NCBI GenBank assembly: GCA_947460795.1
Contig: CANHJA010000145.1
Span: 1-5,925, forward strand
Source of the DNA: Bacteroidota bacterium
GTDB lineage: Bacteria; Bacteroidota; Bacteroidia; Chitinophagales; Chitinophagaceae
Length of the DNA: 5,925 bases
Direction: 5' to 3'
Shown: positions 1 to 5,925 of the stretch, piece after piece
Layout of the letters: each line of letters begins with the position of its first letter
How positions within the stretch are numbered: the stretch's first letter is position 1
Notes under the pieces: model-generated
The model's input: only the letters and a program-made list of their open reading frames with translations
What the model was told of the DNA's origin: nothing
The model's database searches: none
Position numbers and translations under genes: made by a program

Positions 1-674
1 CAAGTATGAAATGGAAACATCGGCATTTTAATTGCAAAAGCTAAAAATACCAACCAAAACATCCAATTTTGCATGCTTGCAGACATTGATTTGCCAGACT
101 CTACAAAACTTGTCCATGCAAATGAATGAATGGTTGTATGATTATAAATGATTAAAAAAGCAACCAATAATAATAAGCTTCCAATAAATGTATACACGAA
201 AAATTTGAAGGTTACTTTGATTCTATTTTCTCCTCCAAATAATGAACTTAAAAAGTAAACAGGGATTAAAGCCAATTCCCAAAAAATATAAAATACCAAT
301 GCGTCGTTTGCTAAAAATACACCCATCAATCCTGCTTGTGCCAAAGACATCAAACCATAAAAAGTAGATTTGTTTTCAAAACTTTTGTCATTTAAAAATA
401 GATATACCAATGGGAAAATAATGGCGGTTAAAGCAAGCATTAATACTTGCAATCCACTGTTGATATTCAATGCAAAATTGGCTCCTAATGAAGGGATCCA
501 AGTAGCATCAATTGCAATAGGAGCATGCCCATTGTAATAAGTGAATGCGCTAAACAAGGTAGCAGCTAAAGTAAGTAATGAGGCTCCTAAAGCAGGCAAT
601 TGGCTGTTGTTCTTTGTTAAAAAAGAAACTAAACCACCAATAATCGGAACTAATATGAGTATAATCAGTAACAT
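1..674 (-). CDS. nuoM: NADH-quinone oxidoreductase subunit M (NuoM), C-terminus cut by window edge
   Basis: NuoM is one of the three antiporter-like, proton-pumping subunits of complex I in the cytoplasmic membrane. The ATG at 674-672 opens a frame of 224 complete codons that runs off position 1 without a stop. It covers about half of a typical NuoM of roughly 480-500 residues. Visible family marks are the hydrophobic N-terminal helices, the TM5 segment FWELALIPVYFL with Glu133 (equivalent to the essential E. coli NuoM Glu144), the block RIKVTFKFFVYTFIGSL, and the TM7 segment AIKMPMFPFHT with Lys216 (equivalent to Lys234). The last segment should continue as WLPDAH in the next bases outside the window. 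The gene begins 23 bp after the nuoL stop, so it is surely co-transcribed with nuoL. There is no Shine-Dalgarno sequence. NuoL and NuoN are relatives, but the WELALIPVYFL and KMPMFPFHT blocks fit NuoM best. Confidence 0.95.
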   Translation of the reverse strand, partial: MLLIILILVPIIGGLVSFLTKNNSQLPALGASLLTLAATLFSAFTYYNGHAPIAIDATWIPSLGANFALNINSGLQVLMLALTAIIFPLVYLFLNDKSFENKSTFYGLMSLAQAGLMGVFLANDALVFYIFWELALIPVYFLSSLFGGENRIKVTFKFFVYTFIGSLLLLVAFLIIYNHTTIHSFAWTSFVESGKSMSASMQNWMFWLVFLAFAIKMPMFPFHT

Positions 675-697
675 GTATTTATTTTTCTGTCTATGTA

Positions 698-2593
698 TTA
701 ATTTTTGTTAAACCAAAGCTGAATGATAAATAACAGCGCAATACCTAGCACCATTAAAAATAAATAAAATCCAACCAAGCCACTTTGTAATATTCTCAAA
801 CGGTTGCTTCCGTCTTGAATTAATTTTCCTATCCCATTTACCAAGCCATCGATTCCCATTTTTTCTATATACTTTTCATAAAAAAATGATTTTTTGTACA
901 ATGGTTTAACAATGGTTGCATCATATGCTTCATCAATGTACCATTTATTTTCAAAGAATTTTGCAATTCCTGTGCTGTTTTTAGATGCATTGTATTTTTT
1001 GAATCCTGCATAAGCCAATAAAATTCCTCCTATTGCTACAAGAACAGCTATGCCCATCATCATCATTTCATTTGATGCTGAAAGTTCAGCACCTTCATGT
1101 GCAGATACGCCAATTACAGATTCTAATAAATGGTTTAATTGGTGAGAACCACCTAAAACATGTGGCACTCCAATAAAGCCACCCACTATAGACAGTATGG
1201 CAAGTACGATTAACGGTGTGGTCATTAAAGATGGACTTTCATGTAAGTGTTCTTTTTGATGTTGAGTTCCTCTAAATTCACCCCAAAAAGTAACAAACAA
1301 TAAACGAAACATATAGTAAGCCGTCATAAAAGCAGCCAACATGCCTAAACTCCAAAATAGTTTGCCATATGCAGGATGCATGAAAATATGCAACATAATT
1401 TCATCTTTAGAAAAGAAGCCACTTAATGGAGGAATACCAGCAATAGCAATGCATCCTATAAAGAAAGTAGCGTAAGTAATTTTCATGTGTTTTGATAATC
1501 CACCCATATTGCGAATGTCTTGCTCACCATCACAAGCATGAATAACAGATCCTGATCCTAAGAACAACAACGCTTTAAAAAATGCATGGGTAATCACATG
1601 AAAAATGGCAGCAGTATATGCTCCAACTCCTAAAGCCATAAACATAAACCCGAGTTGAGAAACCGTTGAATAGGCCAATACTTTTTTAATATCGTTTTGT
1701 TGAGTAGCAATTGTGGCTGCTAATAATGCAGTTGCTAAACCAATAATTAAAATTACTTGTTGAGCATGAGGTACAGTTGAAAAAATAAAATGACTTCGTG
1801 TAATCATATAAATACCGGCTGTTACCATCGTAGCAGCATGAATTAAGGCAGAAACGGGAGTCGGGCCAGCCATCGCATCTGGCAACCAAGTAAATAATGG
1901 AATTTGAGCCGATTTACCAGTTGCTCCTACAAAGAAGCACAATGCAATAGCAGTGGTATATGTTGCATCAAAAGGTGCTGCAGCCATTAATGTTTGTAGT
2001 TCTGCAAATTCCAATGTGCCATATTTTGAAAATACTAAAAATATACCTACCAAAAATCCTAAATCACCTATGCGATTCATGATGAATGCTTTTTTTGCCG
2101 CATTGGTATAATCTATATTTTTATACCAGAAGCCTATTAATAAGTAAGAACATAAGCCAACACCTTCCCAGCCAATAAATAATATTAAGTAGTTAGAACC
2201 CAATACCAACAACAACATAGAGAAAATGAATAAATTCAAATAAGCAAAAAACTTACCAAAACCTTCATCATGACTCATGTAGGAAATAGAATAGATGTGG
2301 ATTAAAAATCCTATACCTGTAATTACTAGTAAGAAAATACTACTGAGTGCATCTACTTGAAATGCAAATGGTATTTTCATGGTAGCTACATGAATAAAAT
2401 CAGCAATTGGTACAATTTGAGTTGTTGGATTGCCTTTTACTTCAAAAAATATCAATAATGAAACCACAAAGGATGCAAGAATTGCCAATGAAGCAATCCA
2501 ACCATTTGTTTTTCCTAATTTATTACGTCCTAAACCGGTGATTAAAAAACCAATCAATGGAAATAAAGGCACTAGCCAAATCATTTTTGCCAT
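698..2593 (-). CDS. nuoL: NADH-quinone oxidoreductase subunit L (NuoL)
   Basis: NuoL is the distal proton-pumping subunit of complex I, at the tip of the membrane arm. This copy has 631 residues, within the usual range of about 610-650, and looks intact. Key residues visible are Glu143 in GWEGVGLCSYLLIGFW (TM5; E. coli Glu144), Asp177 in MNRIGDLGF, Lys227 in GKSAQIPLFTWLPDAMAG (TM7; E. coli Lys229), His252 in ALIHAATMVTAG, His332, His336 and Lys340 in FHVITHAFFKALLF, and Lys396 in PPLSGFFSKDEI (TM12; E. coli Lys399). The C-terminal part has the motif KWYIDEAYDATIVKPL (about residues 550-565), a long lateral amphipathic helix, and a final membrane helix at about 604-627. These are NuoL features that NuoM and NuoN lack. 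The start lies 10 bp after the nuoK stop. Met4 at 2584 is an alternative start. No Shine-Dalgarno sequence is present. Confidence 0.98.
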   Translation of the reverse strand: MAKMIWLVPLFPLIGFLITGLGRNKLGKTNGWIASLAILASFVVSLLIFFEVKGNPTTQIVPIADFIHVATMKIPFAFQVDALSSIFLLVITGIGFLIHIYSISYMSHDEGFGKFFAYLNLFIFSMLLLVLGSNYLILFIGWEGVGLCSYLLIGFWYKNIDYTNAAKKAFIMNRIGDLGFLVGIFLVFSKYGTLEFAELQTLMAAAPFDATYTTAIALCFFVGATGKSAQIPLFTWLPDAMAGPTPVSALIHAATMVTAGIYMITRSHFIFSTVPHAQQVILIIGLATALLAATIATQQNDIKKVLAYSTVSQLGFMFMALGVGAYTAAIFHVITHAFFKALLFLGSGSVIHACDGEQDIRNMGGLSKHMKITYATFFIGCIAIAGIPPLSGFFSKDEIMLHIFMHPAYGKLFWSLGMLAAFMTAYYMFRLLFVTFWGEFRGTQHQKEHLHESPSLMTTPLIVLAILSIVGGFIGVPHVLGGSHQLNHLLESVIGVSAHEGAELSASNEMMMMGIAVLVAIGGILLAYAGFKKYNASKNSTGIAKFFENKWYIDEAYDATIVKPLYKKSFFYEKYIEKMGIDGLVNGIGKLIQDGSNRLRILQSGLVGFYLFLMVLGIALLFIIQLWFNKN

Positions 2594-2603
2594 ATTTTAC
2601 TAC

Positions 2604-2903
2604 TTAATTTTTTAATCTGTTTAAAATATTAATATCTACCGATCGAACTTTACGATATGCCAATACAACTATAGATAAGCCTACGCTAACTTCCGCAGCT
2701 GCTACAACCATAATGAAAAATACAAATAATTGTGCACTCGCATCGTTGTGCATTTTGCTAAAAGTTACTAAAAGTAAATTCACGGCGTTTAGCATCAGTT
2801 CAATACACATGAGTATAATAATGGCATTTCGACGCATCAAAACACCCATTACACCAATGCAAAACAGCGCTAAACTTAAAAATAAATAATATTGTGTCGG
2901 CAT
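2604..2903 (-). CDS. nuoK: NADH-quinone oxidoreductase subunit K (NuoK)
   Basis: NuoK is a small three-helix membrane subunit (MrpC-like, ND4L homologue) of the complex I membrane arm. It carries part of the central charged axis for proton transfer. The protein has 99 residues, close to the usual 100. It shows three hydrophobic segments at about 4-23, 27-47 and 59-83. The two conserved buried glutamates are present: Glu35 in MCIELMLNAVNLL and Glu71 in VAAAEVSVGLSIVV (E. coli Glu36 and Glu72). It is followed after 10 bp by nuoL. Unusually, the preceding gene is not nuoJ; there is a 193-bp non-coding gap and then an unrelated permease. nuoK therefore appears to be the first gene of this transcript. 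The ATG follows a perfect T6A6 stretch (2903-2914, sharing the T of the ATG complement) rather than a Shine-Dalgarno sequence. Confidence 0.98.
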   Translation of the reverse strand: MPTQYYLFLSLALFCIGVMGVLMRRNAIIILMCIELMLNAVNLLLVTFSKMHNDASAQLFVFFIMVVAAAEVSVGLSIVVLAYRKVRSVDINILNRLKN

Positions 2904-2920
2904 TTTTTAAAAAAGTTACG

Positions 2921-2928
2921 CAAAAATA
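2921..2928 (-). promoter_or_regulatory. Candidate Bacteroidota -7 promoter element for nuoKLM
   Basis: Read on the minus strand, this is TATTTTTG, a full match to the Bacteroidota primary sigma factor -7 consensus TAnnTTTG. It lies 17 bp upstream of the nuoK ATG, so transcription would start only about 10 nt before the start codon. The -33 element (TTG expected 17-23 bp further up) is poor: the sequence there reads ATGATTA. The match is short and the region is AT-rich, so this is a candidate. The absence of nuoJ upstream does mean that a promoter is needed in this gap unless macB transcripts read through. Confidence 0.5.
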
Positions 2929-3025
2929 AGGTTTACGAAGGGAATATGGTAATCATTTTTTTATTTTTAATAAGGAAAGAGAAATTATTTTTTCTGTCTT
3001 AAAATTGATTTTTTCTTCAGCTCCG

Positions 3026-3042
3026 GTTTTATTCAATAAAAC
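3026..3042. repeat. Short AT-rich inverted repeat in the permease-nuoK gap
   Basis: GTTTTATT-C-AATAAAAC is a perfect odd-length palindrome, 55 bp beyond the stop of the permease gene. As RNA it could form only a 6-bp stem with a 5-nt loop. It is not followed by a U-tract on the minus strand, so it is a weak terminator at best. It could instead be a protein-binding site, or chance in AT-rich DNA. The rest of the 2904-3096 gap holds the nuoK promoter candidate and no convincing gene. Confidence 0.3.
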
Positions 3043-3096
3043 AACACTGATTAGCGCATTGGTAGTCAAATTTAAAATAAAAGAAAGAGAGAAAAT

Positions 3097-4359
3097 TTAA
3101 CTCCTGATAGCCTCCACCGGGTTCAATTTTGAAGCTCGAATGGCAGGAATGATGCCCGCAATGATGCCTACTAAAACACTCACTCCAACCCCGATCATGA
3201 AATTGAAAAATGACATAAATAGAGGAAAATCAATGGTGTTAGATGCTATTTTAGATAAAATGAAAACAAATAAAATGCCTACTAAACCCCCTAAAAGACA
3301 AAGTATAACAGACTCTATTAAAAACTCAGCTAAAATAGTTTTGGGCTTAGCGCCCAAGGCTTTCTTTAATCCAATTTGAGAGGTTCTCTCTTTAACAGAA
3401 ACAAACATGATATTGGCAATCCCAAAACTGCCCACTAGCAATGAAAAGAAAGCAATCATAAAACCACCAATATTGAACATAGCAAAAATGGAATCAATGC
3501 TGTTTTGAATGGCGTCTAGTTGATTAAATGAAAAATTGTCTTTGTCTATGGGTTTCAATGATCGAGCGCTGCGTAACACGGATTTAATTTCATACTTCAT
3601 TTCTTTTAAATCAATTCCTGGTCTCGATCTAACCATAATCATTGGGTCAATAAACCCATTGCCTGCATTGTTGTCAATGTTTCTAATGGAGGAAACATAC
3701 AAATAAGATAAAATCATACCATTGTCAAAATCAAAGCCTGTCATGGTTTTACCTTGTTTTTTCATCACTCCAATGATTTGAAATTTCTTTCCGAAAATGG
3801 TCAATAATTTACCAATAGGAGAAATCGTTGTGCCAAATAATTCATCCGCAACATTGCTGCCCACAACTACGGTATTGCTTTTGCCAGAATTCATTTCGGA
3901 TAAAGAAAAATAGCGACCTTCATTGATGTCAATCGGTTGTAGTTTATTAAAATCGTAGGTAACCGCAAATACATTCACACCAGAAACGGCATTGTTTTCA
4001 AATTGCAAATTTTGACTTTCATCGGAATAACACAGCGTTGCATAAGCAGCAGAATTTACATTTTCTTGAATTTTTTTTAGCTCTGCATAATTGCAAATGG
4101 GCCTTGCTTTATATTTCCACCATTGATATTCGCCTTCATCTTCTGGGATCCAAGGAAACTTCCCAATATACAATACATTGCTCCCAAGCGATTGCATGTT
4201 GTTTTTAATGTTTTGTTGCAAACTGTCAAAAACTGTCAATATGCTAACAATGCAAAATACGCCAATGGTAACGCCTAGCAACGACAAAAACGTACGAAGC
4301 TTATTGGCTCGTAGCTCTTGAAAAGCCATAATGATATTTTGCAAGTAAACGGAAATCAT
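3097..4359 (-). CDS. MacB/FtsX-family ABC transporter permease
   Basis: This is an inner-membrane permease of the type VII (MacB-like) ABC superfamily, whose members drive periplasmic mechanotransmission, export or lipoprotein release rather than classic channel transport. From the ATG at 4359 it has 420 residues. The N-terminal ELRANKLRTFLSLLGVTIGV block leads into TM1 (about 23-44). A periplasmic MacB-type core follows (about 45-290), with VVVGSNVADELFG at 164-176. The FtsX domain has three helices at about 294-320, 345-370 and 384-408. The coupling segment VSVKERTSQIGLKKALGAK and the typical ending PAIRASKLNPVEAIRS are both present. The frame opens 20 codons earlier at a GTG (4419), but that would overlap the divergent neighbour; the ATG gives the usual N-terminus. 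No ATPase domain is fused, and none is encoded next door. A periplasmic stretch with PEDEGEYQWWKYKARP resembles an uncharacterised Bacteroidota subfamily that I recall. The substrate is unknown. Confidence 0.9.
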   Translation of the reverse strand: MISVYLQNIIMAFQELRANKLRTFLSLLGVTIGVFCIVSILTVFDSLQQNIKNNMQSLGSNVLYIGKFPWIPEDEGEYQWWKYKARPICNYAELKKIQENVNSAAYATLCYSDESQNLQFENNAVSGVNVFAVTYDFNKLQPIDINEGRYFSLSEMNSGKSNTVVVGSNVADELFGTTISPIGKLLTIFGKKFQIIGVMKKQGKTMTGFDFDNGMILSYLYVSSIRNIDNNAGNGFIDPMIMVRSRPGIDLKEMKYEIKSVLRSARSLKPIDKDNFSFNQLDAIQNSIDSIFAMFNIGGFMIAFFSLLVGSFGIANIMFVSVKERTSQIGLKKALGAKPKTILAEFLIESVILCLLGGLVGILFVFILSKIASNTIDFPLFMSFFNFMIGVGVSVLVGIIAGIIPAIRASKLNPVEAIRS

Positions 4360-4388
4360 TGTTTTTAGAAGTCGTAAAGATAATTCGT

Positions 4389-4421
4389 AAAAACTATATT
4401 CTCGTTTGTAGATTTGCACAA
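4389..4421 (-). promoter_or_regulatory. Weak candidate promoter for the permease gene
   Basis: On the minus strand, TTG (4421-4419) is followed after 22 bp by TAGTTTTT (4396-4389). This fits the Bacteroidota pattern TTG-N17-23-TAnnTTTG except for the last base. It would give a leader of about 25 nt before the ATG at 4359. TATCTTTA (minus strand, a few bases further on) is a second imperfect -7 candidate without a spaced TTG. The evidence is slight. Confidence 0.25.
4409..4416 (+). promoter_or_regulatory. Candidate Bacteroidota -7 promoter element for the MFS gene
   Basis: TAGATTTG matches TAnnTTTG fully and ends 9 bp before the MFS ATG at 4426, so the message would be almost leaderless. No TTG is found at the proper -33 spacing; TTCG at about 4384-4387 is the nearest. 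The final TTG of this element is also the longest-frame start codon of the MFS gene (4414), which is a further reason to prefer the ATG. Confidence 0.4.
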
Positions 4422-4425
4422 TTAT

Positions 4426-5670
4426 ATGGACAATAGCAGTGCACGAAAAACTTGGCGATTAATTATAGGCGAAAGAGAATTTTCGTTGTTTATTTTTACT
4501 CGATTCATCATTATTTTTTCACTTTTTTTACAAACGACTGTTGTAAGTTATTTAATGTATAAGCTCACAAAAAATCCCTTGTCTTTGGGGTTGATTGGTT
4601 TGGCAGAAGTTATTCCTGCTTTTGGTTTTGCATTTGTAGCGGGTTATTTTGTAGACAAACGAATTAAGCGAAATGTGTATTTGGCTTGTGTTGTTTTTTA
4701 TGTCATTAATTCATTGTTGGTTTTAGGAATAACAACCCGCTATTTTATACAAAACAACAGCATGCAAACTATCGAGTGGTTAATTTATTTAACGATGTTT
4801 TTAAGCGGCTCTATCAGAGCATTTTTAGCACCTGCATCTTTTTCATTATTGCCTTTATTAGTAAAAAAAGACGACCTCCCACAAGCCATCACTTGGAGCA
4901 GTACTTCATGGATGTTGGGTTCTGTTTTGGGGCCCTTGGCAGGTGGTTTGTTAATGGCCAAAATGGGTGTTTCATCTACCATTTTGATTTCGGTTATATT
5001 GTTATTTATAGCCGTATTTTGTATGCTAAATATTAAACCAAAAGATACCATTCCAATGAAAGATGTTGGAATCATTGAGGGCTTAAAACAAGGGTTTCGT
5101 TTTGTGTTTAAAACAGAAGTCATTTTAGCGGTTTTGTGTTTAGATTTATTCGCTGTTTTATTTGGAGGTGCAGAAGCTTTGTTGCCTGTGTTTTCGAGCG
5201 AAATTTTAAAAGTTGGAGAAGTGGGTTATGGTTGGTTGCGAAGCGCACATGGTATAGGTTCCATCATTTTATTATTTGTATTAGCATACCTTCCATTGAA
5301 AAATAATATAGGGATGAAACTCTTGGTTTCAGTATTTTTATTTGGGTTGTGTATTTTGTTATTTGGCATTTCTACCAATGTATATTTATCCTTTTTTCTG
5401 CTGTTATCTGCAGGATTGTTTGATGGAGTGAGTGTGGTGATTCGACACTCAATTTTACAACTCAATACGCCTGAAGAATTAAAAGGACGGGTGTCCTCCA
5501 TCAATATGATGTTCATTAGCTCGAGCAACGAATTGGGTGCTTTTGAAAGTGGTTTCACAGCTCGTTTGATGGGCACCGTTTCGGCTGTTGTTTTTGGTGG
5601 TATGATGACGATGTTGGTGGTTGGTTTCACCTATTTTAAAGCACCGAGTTTGAAGAAATTGAAATTGTAA
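4426..5670 (+). CDS. Major facilitator superfamily exporter (MFS_3 / EntS-like)
   Basis: This is a 414-residue polytopic inner-membrane transporter, the usual length for a 12-helix MFS protein. It most resembles the MFS_3 group, which includes the enterobactin exporter EntS and drug or macrolide exporters. Supporting features are the loop 2-3 motif A variant GYFVDKRIKR (73-82, with Gly73, Asp77 and Arg79), the TM5 motif SSTSWMLGSVLGPLAGGLL (158-176), and the late block ELKGRVSSINMMFISSSNEL (351-370), continued by GAFESG. That block is typical of MFS_3 proteins. Both halves are complete, with a cytoplasmic central loop at about 203-228 and a basic C-terminus. The frame opens at TTG 4414, but the ATG at 4426 (Met5) is preferred because the upstream codons fall in a promoter-like sequence. 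It is divergent from the ABC permease across 66 bp, so the two may share regulation. Proton-coupled efflux of a small molecule is inferred; the substrate is unknown. Confidence 0.92.
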   Translation: MDNSSARKTWRLIIGEREFSLFIFTRFIIIFSLFLQTTVVSYLMYKLTKNPLSLGLIGLAEVIPAFGFAFVAGYFVDKRIKRNVYLACVVFYVINSLLVLGITTRYFIQNNSMQTIEWLIYLTMFLSGSIRAFLAPASFSLLPLLVKKDDLPQAITWSSTSWMLGSVLGPLAGGLLMAKMGVSSTILISVILLFIAVFCMLNIKPKDTIPMKDVGIIEGLKQGFRFVFKTEVILAVLCLDLFAVLFGGAEALLPVFSSEILKVGEVGYGWLRSAHGIGSIILLFVLAYLPLKNNIGMKLLVSVFLFGLCILLFGISTNVYLSFFLLLSAGLFDGVSVVIRHSILQLNTPEELKGRVSSINMMFISSSNELGAFESGFTARLMGTVSAVVFGGMMTMLVVGFTYFKAPSLKKLKL

Positions 5671-5675
5671 AAAGT

Positions 5676-5703
5676 TGTCGGATGTTGGATATCAGATTTT
5701 GTA
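5676..5703 (+). repeat. Degenerate 7-bp tandem repeat
   Basis: Just after the MFS stop codon the sequence can be read as TGTCGGA, TGTTGGA, TATCAGA, TTTTGTA. The first two units differ by one base, the third by three or so, and the fourth is barely related. Decayed heptamer runs of this flavour occur in intergenic regions of Bacteroidota as I recall them. The array is short, so it may be chance. Confidence 0.3.
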
Positions 5704-5765
5704 TGTAAGGAATGCAATTTGATCAATTAATCAAAGACAAGAACTAAATAAGATATGAAAAATTA

Positions 5766-5849
5766 GTTGGGCGGCACACACGCTTTTCGTTCCAATCTTT
5801 TTGCTTCAAAGCAAGCAAAAAGGATTTCCACTTCAATCGTTGCCGCAAC
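5766..5849. repeat. Structured Bacteroidota intergenic repeat element
   Basis: This is an 84-bp non-coding element, richer in GC at its ends than its surroundings. An outer stem pairs GCGGCA (5771-5776) with TGCCGC (5841-5846). It extends across a bulged GG by GTT (5766-5768) with AAC (5847-5849). An inner hairpin pairs CTTTTTGCTT (5797-5806) with AAGCAAAAAG (5813-5822) around a 6-nt loop. That stem continues beyond a bulged G as AAT with ATT. The layout GGGCG...CGCTTTTCG...ATCTTTTTGC...GCAAAAAGGATTTCC followed by CTTCAATCGTTGCCGC matches a family I recognise from intergenic regions of many Flavobacteria and Sphingobacteria genomes. There the loop and flanks vary, but the AAAAAGGAT...CTTCAATC core is kept. 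No protein is encoded. It may be a REP/MITE-like mobile repeat or a structured RNA; its function is unknown. Confidence 0.65.
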
Positions 5850-5875
5850 AAAAGAGGCTACTATTTTCAATGTAG

Positions 5876-5921
5876 AATATAAAAAAAGAGCAAACAAAAA
5901 TCTTTGCTCTTTTTTTATATT
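5876..5921. terminator. Bidirectional rho-independent terminator (19-bp perfect inverted repeat)
   Basis: A perfect 19-bp stem pairs 5876-5894 with 5903-5921 around the 8-nt loop CAAAAATC. The arms are AATATAAAAAAAGAGCAAA and its exact complement. The functional core is GAGCAAA/TTTGCTC, flanked by seven A on one side and seven T on the other. A U-tract therefore follows the hairpin in either direction. It ends the plus-strand transcript from the MFS gene, about 205 bp after its stop, and could also end a convergent minus-strand gene lying to the right of the window. Confidence 0.85.
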
Positions 5922-5925
5922 TAAA

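Noticed and set aside
1686..1889. 67-codon minus-strand open frame
   Set aside because: It lies wholly inside nuoL in another frame on the same strand, has a Cys/Ser/Tyr-rich translation with no family likeness, and is clearly a shadow.
2430..2615. 61-codon plus-strand open frame across the nuoL start
   Set aside because: It is antisense to the nuoL N-terminus and the nuoK end; its composition reflects the complement of membrane-protein codons.
2904..3096. Remnant of nuoJ in the gap before nuoK
   Set aside because: I read the minus-strand frame that continues from the permease and saw no NuoJ-like hydrophobic helices or motifs; the gap is also far shorter than nuoJ.
3140..3379. 79-codon plus-strand open frame
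   Set aside because: It is antisense to the permease C-terminal domain; the MPAMMPTKTLTPTP-like sequence is a complement artefact with no promoter or start context.
4372..4391. Direct repeat TCGTAAA (4372-4378 and 4385-4391) in the divergent region as an operator
   Set aside because: A 7-mer repeated at 13-bp spacing in AT-rich DNA is weak. The same word also occurs on the minus strand near nuoK (about 2932-2938), but with no paired copy; there is too little to call a site.
4776..5123. Open frames on both strands within the MFS gene
   Set aside because: Both overlap the well-supported MFS coding sequence and have no recognisable protein features.
5226..5630. 134-codon minus-strand open frame
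   Set aside because: It is antisense to the MFS C-terminal half; the Asn/Pro/Lys/Thr-rich translation is typical of the complement of hydrophobic codons.
5718..5735. Inverted repeat TTTGAT-CAATTA-ATCAAA downstream of the MFS gene
   Set aside because: The 6-bp A/T-rich stem has a 6-nt loop and no following U-tract; it is too weak for a terminator and easily arises by chance.

Overview
The window looks like chromosomal DNA from a low-GC member of the Bacteroidota. Three things suggest this. None of the five genes has a Shine-Dalgarno sequence; A/T-rich leaders precede the start codons instead. Matches to the Bacteroidota -7 promoter element TAnnTTTG lie just upstream of two of the genes. The protein sequences (an ABC permease ending in a KERTSQIGLKKALGAK-type block, and the Nuo subunits) read like those of Chitinophagaceae, Sphingobacteria or Flavobacteria. 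The genus cannot be fixed from the sequence alone.

Positions 1-2903 (minus strand) hold consecutive membrane-arm genes of respiratory complex I, transcribed nuoK, nuoL, nuoM. nuoM runs off the left edge after 224 codons, and nuoN would be expected beyond it. Together these subunits form most of the proton-pumping membrane arm of NADH:quinone oxidoreductase. The essential charged residues are present in each one. No nuoJ lies upstream of nuoK, so this block appears to be separated from the rest of the nuo genes.

Positions 2904-3096 are a non-coding gap with a good -7 promoter match just ahead of nuoK. Positions 3097-4359 (minus) encode a MacB/FtsX-type ABC transporter permease with no ATPase gene beside it. 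A 66-bp divergent intergenic region separates it from a plus-strand major facilitator (MFS_3/EntS-like) efflux protein at 4426-5670. For both of these genes I moved the start inward from a GTG or TTG to an ATG, because the longest open frames would overlap head to head.

Positions 5671-5925 have no gene. They hold a decayed 7-bp tandem repeat, an 84-bp structured intergenic element of a type I recognise from many Bacteroidota genomes, and a long perfect inverted repeat that should act as a bidirectional terminator.

Overall this is mostly ordinary housekeeping and transport sequence. The points worth a second look are the split nuo locus, the structured intergenic repeat and the ATPase-less permease divergent from an exporter. 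I see no clear undescribed system.
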